64,000 bases of DNA from the NCBI GenBank assembly GCA_021405325.1, contig QWII01000019.1, positions 124,001 to 188,000 on the forward strand, in the 5' to 3' direction. The notes under the pieces are model-generated. The model had not been told where the DNA came from and made no database searches. It worked only from the letters and a program-made list of their open reading frames with translations. This document shows, in pieces, positions 10,090 through 19,800 of the stretch. The stretch is from Caldilinea sp. CFX5. Lineage in GTDB: Bacteria > Chloroflexota > Anaerolineae > Caldilineales > Caldilineaceae. The position numbers were made by a program, and so were the translations under genes. Each line of letters starts with the position of its first letter. The stretch's first letter is position 1.

Positions 10090-12645
10090 GTGCAAGAGAA
10101 TTTTGAAACAGGGCGCGTGCGTCTTCTGAAAAACGGCTGGCGCGTGCTTGCGTTGGCGGCGCTTTTGGTCGGCTTTGCTCTGCGCCTTTACCGCTTGGGA
10201 GCGACCTCACTTTGGTATGACGAGACAGTGAGTGTGGCGCTGGCGCAGAAGAGCATCCCCGCGCTGATTCATCACACAGCCGGCGACATTCACCCACCCG
10301 GCTACTATCTGTTGCTCCACTTCTGGCAAATGCTTACGCAACCGACGCCGGCCTTTGGCTTGGAATTTCTCTATGCCTGGCCAAGTTTGTGGTGCGGGCT
10401 GTTGATTGTGGCGTTACTCTTTGCGCTGGGGCGACGGTTGGCGTCGCCGGCAGTGGCATTAGTGGGCCTGTGGCTGGCGGCGATCAATCCGTACCAGATC
10501 TGGTATAGCCAGGAAGTGCGTATGTACACCTTGGGCGCCCTGTTGGGTTTGTTGGGCCTGTGGGCGCTGTTGCGTTGGTGGCAAGCAAGCAGCGATCAAC
10601 GCTCGTATGGCTGGCTTGCGGTCTATGCCATTGCCGGTGCGGCGGGTCTCTATACCTTATATTACTTTCTCTTTGTCCTGGTCGCGCTCAATGTCATTGC
10701 GCTCTTACTCTGGTTGATCGCCTGGCGACAAACCCCAATGCGGCAATGGCTGCTTTGGCTCGTGGCCCAAGTTGCCATTCTGCTGCTCTGGTCGCCCTGG
10801 CTACCGGTCTTCTGGCGTCAGGCCACCGACCCACCGGTGCCGCCGTGGCGTATGGCGTGGACAACGGGGGCGGCGTTCTTGGATGATCTAGCGCGCGGCG
10901 CCAGCGCTTTGCTTACCGGGCAAAGTGCGCCGGCGCCGACCGCCTGGTTTTGGTTAGCATTATTCTTAGGGATCTTGATCGCCGCTTACTATTACTACAC
11001 GAATAAAAATAAGCAGCGGTTGCCCACCGGCTACCTCGTGCTGGCCGGCTATCTCCTCATCCCGCTGCTTATGCTTGTCACCATTACGTTGTGGGTCACG
11101 CCGCTTTACCATGTGCGCTATCTGTTCACCTACGGGTCGCCGCTGCTCTTGTTGTTGGCAACAGCCTTGCTCGTTAGTTGCAAGCGGCAAAGGCTGTTGG
11201 GCGCCGTGGCGACCGTTGCGCTGCTGGTTGTACATGGCTGGAGCTTGTCCAACTTTTGGTTTGCGCCAACGTGGCAAGATGACGACCACCGCGGCGCCGT
11301 GGCGCAAGTGGCCCAAGGCTGGCGACCGGGTGACGCCATCCTGGTCAATGCCGGCTGGGTCTACACGGCGTTGACCACCTACTGGCCGACCACTCTGGTG
11401 GGTGTCGATGCCGCCGTGCCGCCGCCGCTTGGGCCACTTGTCCGCCTGATCGATTACCCGGCCTTTGCACAAAGCGCAACGCCAGGGGCAGCCAGCCGGC
11501 AAAACCCGGTGGTGGTGCGCACAGGGAGCGTTGATGGCGCGCCGAGCCTGGGCTGGGGCGATCCCACCAGCGATTTTTTTGCCATTCGTGCAACCGATAC
11601 CAATCTGGCGCTCTTTGCCGTCGCCCGTCAATACCAGCGCCTCTGGCACTACCGCCTCTATGACACGGTCAATGACCCGCAGGGCGTGATCCGCACCTGG
11701 TTTGACACCTATAATACCCTGTTGAGCGAAACGCCGATCCCAGGCCGCGATTACTTGCGCATCCAACTCTATCAAAGCGGGCAGGCCGTGCCGGATCAAG
11801 GGTGGACCGCCCTCCCCCTTCAGCAGGATCGCTTTGTCGGCGATCTCCGTCTGCAAGAGGCCGCGCTGATCACGCCGACCGTCGCCGCCGGCTCATACCT
11901 CTACGTCAAGTTGACCTGGCAACCGCCGGTCAACCGTGCAACGCTCCCCTCGGTCATTAGCTTTAGTCTGCGGCTGTCCACAGCCGATGGACAGCCGTTG
12001 GCGCAAGCGGATGAGACGCCAACCATTCCCGTACAAGCCTGGCCCACTGGCTACAGTTACATCATGGCTTTGCCCATCCCGGTCGCGACCCCGCCGGGCG
12101 CGCACAACCTGTCGCTGATTGCCTATGATGCACAAACCGGCATTCCGCTGGCCGTGGCTGATACCGAGCCGCAACAGCAAGCGCTTTCCCTGGGAACCGT
12201 GCCAATTGCACCAGCCGCCCAAGCGCCCATCATCCCCACGGTGGCGGCCAGTTTCGATTATATTGATCTGGTGCGCGCCCGGCTGGCAACGCCCAGCATC
12301 GCGCCCGGTTCACCCCTGGCCGTTGAGCTGGTCTGGCGACCACAGGCCAGCGCTTATCGCGATACCTATCTTGGGCAACTCACATTAACCGATGCAACCG
12401 GTGCGGTGGTTGGGCAATGGGCAACGGCGCTCGGCGGCTGGCACTACCCCAGCGGCACATGGCCCCCGCGCATCCCCGTCCGCGACTGGCGCACCTTGCC
12501 CCTCGACCCGACAACGCCCCCCGGTCGGTACACCCTCTCGCTACGTGTGCTGCGTGACAGTGATCAAGCGCTCATCCCCGCCCAGCGCCAATGGTGGCGC
12601 AGCGGCGAAGAAGCGCTGACGATTGGCGTGGTGGACGTTCAGTAG
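10090..12645 (+). CDS. GT39/GT83-like membrane glycosyltransferase with C-terminal soluble region, 851 aa
   Basis: Integral-membrane glycosyltransferase of the ArnT/PMT type, expected to move a sugar from a polyprenol phosphate to an envelope acceptor. One TM segment is followed by LWYDET (catalytic acidic pair) near residue 45 and by IHPPGYYLLLH near residue 65, the family's first-loop signature. About ten further TM segments reach residue 400. The last 350 residues are soluble and rich in Thr, Pro and Gly with beta-strand-like repeats ending near residue 850. The start is GTG at 10090, chosen because AAGGA lies seven bases upstream and the TM anchor follows. It converges with the FG-GAP gene, the two being separated by palindromic repeats. 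Confidence 0.8.
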   Translation: MQENFETGRVRLLKNGWRVLALAALLVGFALRLYRLGATSLWYDETVSVALAQKSIPALIHHTAGDIHPPGYYLLLHFWQMLTQPTPAFGLEFLYAWPSLWCGLLIVALLFALGRRLASPAVALVGLWLAAINPYQIWYSQEVRMYTLGALLGLLGLWALLRWWQASSDQRSYGWLAVYAIAGAAGLYTLYYFLFVLVALNVIALLLWLIAWRQTPMRQWLLWLVAQVAILLLWSPWLPVFWRQATDPPVPPWRMAWTTGAAFLDDLARGASALLTGQSAPAPTAWFWLALFLGILIAAYYYYTNKNKQRLPTGYLVLAGYLLIPLLMLVTITLWVTPLYHVRYLFTYGSPLLLLLATALLVSCKRQRLLGAVATVALLVVHGWSLSNFWFAPTWQDDDHRGAVAQVAQGWRPGDAILVNAGWVYTALTTYWPTTLVGVDAAVPPPLGPLVRLIDYPAFAQSATPGAASRQNPVVVRTGSVDGAPSLGWGDPTSDFFAIRATDTNLALFAVARQYQRLWHYRLYDTVNDPQGVIRTWFDTYNTLLSETPIPGRDYLRIQLYQSGQAVPDQGWTALPLQQDRFVGDLRLQEAALITPTVAAGSYLYVKLTWQPPVNRATLPSVISFSLRLSTADGQPLAQADETPTIPVQAWPTGYSYIMALPIPVATPPGAHNLSLIAYDAQTGIPLAVADTEPQQQALSLGTVPIAPAAQAPIIPTVAASFDYIDLVRARLATPSIAPGSPLAVELVWRPQASAYRDTYLGQLTLTDATGAVVGQWATALGGWHYPSGTWPPRIPVRDWRTLPLDPTTPPGRYTLSLRVLRDSDQALIPAQRQWWRSGEEALTIGVVDVQ

Positions 12646-12680
12646 GAACAGGATGAGAGGGCGCTAAATTCAACTTCCCA

Positions 12681-12802
12681 CGCCGCTCTTGGCGAGTCCG
12701 TGACTCGCTGTGGCACAGGGCGAGTCACGGACTCGCCAAGAGCGGCGGCGTCTTCGTTGCCACATGGGGCGAGTCGCGGACTCGTCAAGAGCGGCGGCGT
12801 CT
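12681..12802. repeat. 28-bp perfect inverted repeat plus a third copy of GCGAGTCCGTGACTCGC
   Basis: Positions 12681-12708 and 12720-12747 are exact complements over 28 bases, separated by 11 bases. Each contains GCGAGTCCGTGACTCGC or its complement. A third, diverged copy with the same right flank (AGAGCGGCGGCGTCTT) lies at 12767-12802. It sits between two converging genes and may terminate both. The core reappears at 37213 and 37261. Confidence 0.9.
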
Positions 12803-12817
12803 TTGTAGCGACACAAC

Positions 12818-14782
12818 TTAGCGGGCGACCACGGGCAAATAAAGCCTTGTCTGCGTACAAAGCACCCCCAGCGGGACGCGCCGCGTCTGCGTGCCTCTGC
12901 TATCGACGGCGCTCAGTTCGAGAGTGGCTTTGACAAAGCTGGTGGTGACCCGTTGGGGACGGAAGGTGAGTTGCATGGTGGTGGGCGCGCTGTTCGGGGA
13001 TTGGGCGACGACCCAGGGGACGGCAGACGGCCAATCGAGACTAGCGGGCGAGACCATGGGTTCCGCGGCTGAATCCTCACCCTCTGTCGCAGTGGCGGCG
13101 AGAATGCGCGCCACAAAGGTCATGCCGGCTGGGCCGTCAATGGGCAGCGTGACCACCTCATCCGTCGCGTCGGCGGCGCAGTTGGTGGGGGTTAGAATCA
13201 CATCAAAGGCGCGGGGCGCCAGCCCGGCGCGCACCGTTAGCTTGACCGGCAGCGCCAACGGCGCATTGTTGACCTGCGAATTGCTGGAGCTGATCCGGAT
13301 CGTCGTGCTATAGACGCCGGCCGCTAAGAGACGCGCATCAAAGGCGGCGTTAAAGGTGGCTGGCGTCTGGCCGGCAATGGCGCTTAACCGTAACCAGGTG
13401 GGCTGACCATCGATCCGAAGCGTAAAGGGCAGGGCGCCGCCGAAACCGGTATTCGTCAGCGAGAGGGCGCCTTGGGTACTCTGCTCGCCGGCGGCCAGAT
13501 CCCCTTCCAATTTGGCCGGCGTTACGCTGAAGGTCGGGGTGCGCAGATAGCCGTTGCGATCCAGATTACCGGCCAGGATCGTGCGCTGATTGGTTGCCAC
13601 CGGTGGCGTCGTCTCGGTAAGCGCTTTGTTGACTTCCGGCTGCGTGTAGATGCGAATTTTGTTATTGCGCATGACAATCACTTCAGCACGACCATCGCCG
13701 TCGACATCGGCAGCGACGCCCCCTTGGTAGCCGCTGTCCGTATCCAGGGCTTCCTCGAACGCGGGAGGGTTATCTGCGCCACGGTTACGCATGACCAGGC
13801 GGGGAATATTGGCGACAGCGGTGGGAACAGCTCGCAGGAAAAAGACCTCCTCATCACCGTTGCCGGTAATATCACCAACCAAAAAGTGTTCGGGGGCCGG
13901 TAGGAAAAATTCATGGTGGGCGTCCCGAAAGAGGCTGTCTTCACGCTCATCATAAACAAAGACCCAAAAGCTCGCGGCGCCGGGCGATGAGGAACGGCTG
14001 GTGACCAACCCTGGCAAGCCAAAGGAGAAGAAGTTCGCAATGGCCGCAGCCCGCCACTCTTGTGACTTACTTTCCCAGTTAACAATACGGGTAAAGGTGG
14101 GGGCGCTCAGGCGATGGACTTCCAGTGACCCGGCCTTGTCAACCAACACCACTTCATCCGGCGCCACGCCATCCAGATTCCCCACGGTGATTTGCAGCCA
14201 GGGGCTACCGGAGATTGTGTGTTGCGCCAACAGCGCCCAGTTACTGCCTTCAGGCGCGGTGGCGTGGAGGGCGCGTAAGGTCACTTCGTCGTTGCTCTCG
14301 TCGTTATCCTCAGCGTTGAGACGGGCGCCATAAATGATCTCAGCGCCGGCCACATTGGGGTCAAGATCGCCGGCGGCAACCAGGTAGGGGGCGCCCTCCA
14401 GTGGGGTCTCATAGAGAATGCGCCAGGGAATGCCGTTAATAAGTTGATTCGGCACCACGGCGCCGGTGGCAATCACCGGATCATAAATCGTCAGCAGGCC
14501 GCTACCCGTCACCCCTTTCACGGCGGCAATTTCGCTATCGCCGTCACCGTTAAAGTCGCCCACGGCAATATCAACCCAGCCGCCGACCGGACTAACCCAC
14601 TGGACGTTGGCGCTATTCGCCGCGGTCGTCGGGTCGAAGACGCGAATGAACCCATTGGCATCCAGATAGACCAACTCAGCGTCGTTATTGACCGTCTGCG
14701 CCGCAGCCGGTTGTCGCACCAGACAGAAGCCCAGCCCGATCAACAAGAGAACGCCAATCCCTGTTACCCATTGCTTCATCAT
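12818..14782 (-). CDS. Exported FG-GAP/VCBS-repeat protein with Ig-like domain, 654 aa
   Basis: Secreted or surface protein. The signal peptide is clear in MMKQWVTGIGVLLLIGLGF, with cleavage likely after PAAA. About five FG-GAP/VCBS-like units follow with Ca-binding-style loops (DFNGDGDSE, DITGNGDEE, DVDGDGRAE), then an Ig/BACON-like domain (about residues 390-520). The last residues are LYLPVVAR, a tail shared in pattern with the large exported protein ending at 52420. The start was placed at the Met before the signal peptide. An upstream Met at 14854 would translate the palindrome at 14807-14858 and bury the signal sequence. The function is unknown; beta-propeller adhesion or sensing is plausible. 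Confidence 0.8.
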   Translation of the reverse strand: MMKQWVTGIGVLLLIGLGFCLVRQPAAAQTVNNDAELVYLDANGFIRVFDPTTAANSANVQWVSPVGGWVDIAVGDFNGDGDSEIAAVKGVTGSGLLTIYDPVIATGAVVPNQLINGIPWRILYETPLEGAPYLVAAGDLDPNVAGAEIIYGARLNAEDNDESNDEVTLRALHATAPEGSNWALLAQHTISGSPWLQITVGNLDGVAPDEVVLVDKAGSLEVHRLSAPTFTRIVNWESKSQEWRAAAIANFFSFGLPGLVTSRSSSPGAASFWVFVYDEREDSLFRDAHHEFFLPAPEHFLVGDITGNGDEEVFFLRAVPTAVANIPRLVMRNRGADNPPAFEEALDTDSGYQGGVAADVDGDGRAEVIVMRNNKIRIYTQPEVNKALTETTPPVATNQRTILAGNLDRNGYLRTPTFSVTPAKLEGDLAAGEQSTQGALSLTNTGFGGALPFTLRIDGQPTWLRLSAIAGQTPATFNAAFDARLLAAGVYSTTIRISSSNSQVNNAPLALPVKLTVRAGLAPRAFDVILTPTNCAADATDEVVTLPIDGPAGMTFVARILAATATEGEDSAAEPMVSPASLDWPSAVPWVVAQSPNSAPTTMQLTFRPQRVTTSFVKATLELSAVDSRGTQTRRVPLGVLCTQTRLYLPVVAR

Positions 14783-14806
14783 AAATAAACCTATATGCCC
14801 ACCAGC

Positions 14807-14856
14807 AATCATGAACAATAATTCATTGTCAATTGACAATGAATTATTGTTCATGA

Positions 14857-14858
<2 letters not shown>
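14807..14858. terminator. 52-bp perfect palindrome at the end of pyrB
   Basis: The two 26-base halves (14807-14832, 14833-14858) are exact complements with no loop, centred on GTCAATTGAC. It starts on the last two bases of the pyrB stop codon and extends toward the start of the next gene. The position suits a pyrCB terminator. The AT-rich, loopless form is unusual for one. Confidence 0.7.
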
Positions 14859-15858
<1,000 letters not shown>

Positions 15859-15860
15859 AC

Positions 15861-16997
15861 TTACTTTAATCCTATCTCCTGAAAAAGCAGACGACCGGTG
15901 GCCGGCGCCGCTAAAACTTTACCATCGGCAAAGGCGGTCTGCCCGCGCAATACAACCCGTTCCACCCGGCCAAAAACTTCTTTGCCGGCAAAGGGCGTCC
16001 AGCCCACTTTCGTCAGCATCGCTTCGTTGCGCAGGGTATAACGGGCATCAACATCCACCTCGACAAAGGTGTCTGGTTGGGCCGGAATGCCATAGACGCG
16101 TTGGGGGCCGGTGACACACCGTTCGACAATGTCGTCAACGGTCAAACGTCCGTCATGCACGGCGGTGAGTAAGAGCGGCAACATCGTCTCGACACCGGGG
16201 ACGCCGGGGGGTGGGTTGTTGACCGGGGTTTGCACGCCGATCCCTTTTTCGGCCAGGGTATGGGGTGCATGATCGGTGGCAAAGATGTCAAAAACGGCCA
16301 GATGCTCCCACATGGCGGCGACATCATCGGGCGACGCCAGGCGAGGGCGCATGTCGCCCAAACTGCCCAAACGCGCTGCGTCTTCGGTCGTTAGAAAGAG
16401 ATGATGGGGCGTCACTTCACAAGTGACCGGGTAGCCCCGTTCTTTGGCGCGACGGATCAACTCAACTTCGCTGCGCCGGGTCACATGAACAATGTGGAGC
16501 GGTGTGGCGTAGAGGTGACTGAGGGCCAGACAGACGGGTAACATCAACTCTTCAGCATGGACGGCAATGGGGCCGATACCCCGCGGGTTTGTTGCCGAGC
16601 GGTAGCCCAGCCTGTCCCCCTGTTCCGCCCAGGTGCGAAAGAAGCGGTGGAGCAACCCCAACTCTTCAATGCGCAGGCTGCCAAAGGTGTCGCTGACATA
16701 AATTTTTAACCCACACGCTGCCGCCGCCACCGGCAGATAGGCGTCGAGCATAGTGGTCGTTGCGCCGACAAAGAGACCAATATCACAGCGCGCTTTGGCC
16801 GCCGCCCGCTGCGCCTTTTCCCGAAAAAGTTCAGGGGAACCCGTGGGTGGTTGGGTATTGGGCATATCCAACATCACGGTGACGCCACCGGCCAGCGCTG
16901 CGGCGGAGCCGGTGGCAAAATCTTCCTTGTGTTCATAGCCCGGCTCACGCAGGTGGACATGGGCGTCGATTAAACCGGGCAACCGAATGAGAGCCAT
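15861..16997 (-). CDS. pyrC: Dihydroorotase, CAD-like type
   Basis: Zinc amidohydrolase that interconverts carbamoyl-aspartate and dihydroorotate. It has [10 protein letters not shown] with the metal-binding Hx[16 protein letters not shown] with the lysine expected to be carbamylated, [18 protein letters not shown] with the catalytic Asp, and [13 protein letters not shown]. From memory the order and wording of these blocks are unusually close to the dihydroorotase domain of animal CAD, down to the start ([19 protein letters not shown]) and the WTPF-G segment near the end. The start is the Met at 16997; a frame-compatible Met 25 codons upstream would add a sequence unlike the family. It is the first gene of the pyrC-pyrB pair. 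Confidence 0.93.
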   Translation of the reverse strand: MALIRLPGLIDAHVHLREPGYEHKEDFATGSAAALAGGVTVMLDMPNTQPPTGSPELFREKAQRAAAKARCDIGLFVGATTTMLDAYLPVAAAACGLKIYVSDTFGSLRIEELGLLHRFFRTWAEQGDRLGYRSATNPRGIGPIAVHAEELMLPVCLALSHLYATPLHIVHVTRRSEVELIRRAKERGYPVTCEVTPHHLFLTTEDAARLGSLGDMRPRLASPDDVAAMWEHLAVFDIFATDHAPHTLAEKGIGVQTPVNNPPPGVPGVETMLPLLLTAVHDGRLTVDDIVERCVTGPQRVYGIPAQPDTFVEVDVDARYTLRNEAMLTKVGWTPFAGKEVFGRVERVVLRGQTAFADGKVLAAPATGRLLFQEIGLK

Positions 16998-17212
16998 GTA
17001 GTCTTCTTCGCTTTCCTGAGAACTATGGTAAGATAGCAACCCTACAAATGACCAAAACGCATATGACATCAAGACAAACGTCTATCGACAACGCGCCCAT
17101 TGTAAGCTAGGGTAGGCAGTGCGACAAATTCATGATGTAAGACGTACTGTTCATTATGTTATCTGTGTAAATTGTACACAACGATAAGCAACAAAGACAA
17201 GAAAGAGGTTCT

Positions 17213-18382
17213 ATGCAAAATCTACGCAAAGTGACCAGCGGCAATTTCAACATCGCCCTGCTTGTGGTCGGTCTGGTAGTGCTCTTTTTTCTTTATAGCT
17301 TCTCCAGCCAGTTCTTCTACTTCTTTGAACAGGTGCGGGAGCAAGAGGTTGGCGTCAAATTTCGCAGCGGGCGCATTGTCGACGTGGTCGGGCCGGGGGT
17401 CTATAGTGATGTCGGTCTCTTTGTGGAAATTCGCCGGGTCTCTAGTGAAGCCATTCCCTTTACGGTGACGGATGAAGAGCTGATCACCAAAGATAAACAG
17501 CGCATCGGGCTGGTCGTGACCGGTGATGTTTTCCGTCCGGGCGTGGTCGACCGCGAATTGCTGCGGACGCACTGGGCGCAGTATAACCAGCACTATCTCA
17601 ACGATGATGTGGCGCGCCAGGCCATTGCTGATCGCGCCCGCCAGGCGATGAAAGTTTGCGTCGGTGATCGTAATTTCGATGATGCCGTGATCGGCGCCGC
17701 GCGCGACCAACTGCGTGACTGTATTGACACACAACTGGATGAACTCGCCAAGAATTATGGGCTAAACGTGCAAAATGTCGCCGTCCCCGATGTGATCCTC
17801 CTGCCCGATGCTCAGGCCCGACTCGACGAGATTGTCCAGAGCCGTCTGCAAACGGAAAAGGCCAAGCAGGATGAGCTGCGCGCCAAGGCCGAAGCCGCTG
17901 CTGAACAGGCGCGCCAAGAAGGTGAAATCCGCGTCCAACAGAGCCGGATGCAGGAAGAGTCACGCCAACAGAAGATTCTAGCCGAGTTTGAACGGGAAAA
18001 GATCGAATCACAAAAAGCGGTGATCGAAGCCGAACGGGCCAACGAGCTGGCGCGCGTTGAGGCTGAACTTGCCATTATTCAAGCCGAGAAGAATAACGCA
18101 TTGGTTGCCGCCCAACTTGATCTGGAGATTCAAACGGCGCGCGCCAAAGCCGCCGCCGAACAGGCCAAAGCCGATCTCGCGGCTGAAATCGCCAAAGCCC
18201 AACTCTTTGCCGCCAACCCCGGCTATCTCCAACATCAAATTGCCCAAGCCAACGCTGCCGCTCTCAACGCAAACGACAAAATCATCTTCACCCCCGAAGG
18301 CGCCACCCCGACCATTGTCATTCCCGGCCCCGGCATTGTACCAACCATCGAGACGACAAATACGGCGCAGGCGGTCGAGTAG
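17213..18382 (+). CDS. SPFH/Band-7 (prohibitin-like) membrane protein, 389 aa
   Basis: Membrane-scaffold protein of the stomatin/prohibitin/flotillin superfamily. It has one N-terminal TM segment (about residues 13-32) and the SPFH domain (about 40-205), with REQEVGVKFRSGRI near its start. A long Glu/Ala/Lys/Gln-rich coiled coil (about 205-345) and a short Pro-rich tail follow. GAGGTTCT before the ATG gives a ribosome site. Such proteins form oligomeric rings that organise membrane domains and proteases; the partner here is not indicated. A repeat-bearing spacer separates it from the respiratory genes. Confidence 0.88.
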   Translation: MQNLRKVTSGNFNIALLVVGLVVLFFLYSFSSQFFYFFEQVREQEVGVKFRSGRIVDVVGPGVYSDVGLFVEIRRVSSEAIPFTVTDEELITKDKQRIGLVVTGDVFRPGVVDRELLRTHWAQYNQHYLNDDVARQAIADRARQAMKVCVGDRNFDDAVIGAARDQLRDCIDTQLDELAKNYGLNVQNVAVPDVILLPDAQARLDEIVQSRLQTEKAKQDELRAKAEAAAEQARQEGEIRVQQSRMQEESRQQKILAEFEREKIESQKAVIEAERANELARVEAELAIIQAEKNNALVAAQLDLEIQTARAKAAAEQAKADLAAEIAKAQLFAANPGYLQHQIAQANAAALNANDKIIFTPEGATPTIVIPGPGIVPTIETTNTAQAVE

Positions 18383-18393
18383 TCCGGTCCAAA

Positions 18394-18466
18394 GTCCAGA
18401 GTCCGTAGTCCAAAGTCCAGGGTTTACTATAGTGGTCCCGAAGATTCTGGGCTACGGACTCTGGAC
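18394..18466. repeat. 15-bp inverted repeat GTCCAGAGTCCGTAG
   Basis: GTCCAGAGTCCGTAG (18394-18408) is matched by its exact complement at 18452-18466. Partial copies (AGTCCAAAGTCCAG) lie around the left arm. It follows the SPFH gene and may act as a terminator or dispersed repeat. Confidence 0.75.
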
Positions 18467-18510
18467 TACAGACTCTATCCCCAAACTTTCACCCTTCATT
18501 TGTGATAATT

Positions 18511-18539
18511 TTGACAAACGCGCACAGGTGTGCTATAGT
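18511..18539 (+). promoter_or_regulatory. Sigma-70-like promoter for the bc-type respiratory cluster
   Basis: TTGACA (18511-18516), a 17-base spacer and TATAGT (18534-18539) with TG two bases before the -10 form a near-consensus promoter. The next gene starts at 18861, so the transcript would have a leader of about 310 bases. That leader has no recognised riboswitch. Confidence 0.7.
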
Positions 18540-18860
18540 CGCCGTAACAAACCAGTAACCTTACCAACAAGCGTTAGCAGAAAGTCAAGCACAGTTTCTA
18601 TTCGGCAAGAAAGAGCGGCGTAGCTCTTTGCCACAATCTTTGCTAAAGCTACTGTCGCACTTGTGAACTATTGCACGAACTACTGCATTATGTTACAATC
18701 GCTTTTATACCAATAACCCTGGGAAAAAACTCCGATATTTCGTTGCCGATGGTGTTTGCGCGCCTAGAAGGGCGACCGCAAGATGTTGTGCAATGACATT
18801 GTAAAATTGTAAACCGATTTTTGTTAGACCGGAAGCAAGGCCAAAGGAGACCGGACCGAA

Positions 18861-19676
18861 ATGGCGACAATTTTTGAATTAACCGGTGCTGAGCGAGAAC
18901 AGCGAATTGCAGAATTAAAACAGAAAATGCGGTCAGCTTATGCTCGCAACAAAGCTGCCCGCGCCGCTGAAGAGGACGGCGGCCATGCCGCACTGGCAGC
19001 GGTGGCCGTGATGGAAGCCGAGCCGGAAGAAGTAGCGGTGGCGGCACCGGTGATGGAAGCTGTAGTGGAAGCTGCCGGTAATGGGGCTGCCGTTGTTGCA
19101 CCCAAGCCGGTGGCGGCGCCCAAACCAGCAGCGCCCAAGCCTGCTGCCCCGCCCAAACCCAAAGCGGAAGAGTCGGCAGTTCCTGCGCTCACACCAGCCG
19201 AAATGACGCGACGTGAATTTTTGACCTACGCCTGGGGGGCAGCCGTCGGGCTGCTGGCCGTGGAAACTGGGTTGGTCAGCTACTTCTTTATGTATCCCCG
19301 CTTCAAAGCTGGGGAGTTTGGCGGTAAATTCTTCTTGAGCGAAACAGAAGTGCCGCCCTCTGATGCGGAACCGGTCGGCTATACGGCCGGCAAGTTCTGG
19401 CTGGTCAGCACAGAAGAGGGTTCGCCCAAAGCCATCTATATGGTTTGCACCCACTTGGGTTGTCTGTACAAATGGGAGCCATCTAATTTCCGCTTCGAGT
19501 GCCCTTGCCACGGCTCTAAATTTAGTCATGACGGCTTCTATATTGAAGGCCCGGCGCCCCGTTCGCTCGACTACTTTGAACTCGCTATGGAAAATGGGCA
19601 GGTTGTGGTGGATACGGGTAAAAAGGTGAACGGCGGCCCCGCCACCGAATCGCCGGCGCGCATTCAGGCAGCCTAA
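18861..19676 (+). CDS. Rieske iron-sulfur protein of a bc-type complex
   Basis: Carries the [2Fe-2S] centre that takes electrons from quinol in a cytochrome bc/b6f-like complex. The cluster motifs CTHLGC and CPCHGS are intact about 20 residues apart (near residues 201 and 217). A twin-arginine-like [13 protein letters not shown] and one TM segment (about 115-140) anchor it. The N-terminal 110 residues are unusual: a charged start, then a long Ala/Pro/Val linker with APKP repeats. It is first in the cluster Rieske - cytochrome b - cytochrome c. An AAAGGAGA-type site precedes the ATG. Confidence 0.93.
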   Translation: MATIFELTGAEREQRIAELKQKMRSAYARNKAARAAEEDGGHAALAAVAVMEAEPEEVAVAAPVMEAVVEAAGNGAAVVAPKPVAAPKPAAPKPAAPPKPKAEESAVPALTPAEMTRREFLTYAWGAAVGLLAVETGLVSYFFMYPRFKAGEFGGKFFLSETEVPPSDAEPVGYTAGKFWLVSTEEGSPKAIYMVCTHLGCLYKWEPSNFRFECPCHGSKFSHDGFYIEGPAPRSLDYFELAMENGQVVVDTGKKVNGGPATESPARIQAA

Positions 19677-19800
19677 GTTGGGGGCAAACTCGCCTGCTTG
19701 CTCCGCGATGGTCTGTTTGATGGTCTGTTTATTTATCAATTAGTAAGTTTTACAAAATCTTGTTGTGCAGAGTACCGCTGTACCAAGGAGAGAGAGCTGA

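Noticed and set aside
9902..10297. 131-residue minus-strand frame
   Set aside because: It overlaps the GT gene start and its TM region, and its composition (Ser/Arg-rich, low-complexity) is not protein-like.
13472..13903. 143-residue plus-strand frame in the FG-GAP gene
   Set aside because: It lies entirely inside a well-supported gene on the other strand and lacks motifs.
14783..14854. Upstream start for the FG-GAP protein
   Set aside because: It would translate the palindrome and place 24 polar residues before the signal peptide.
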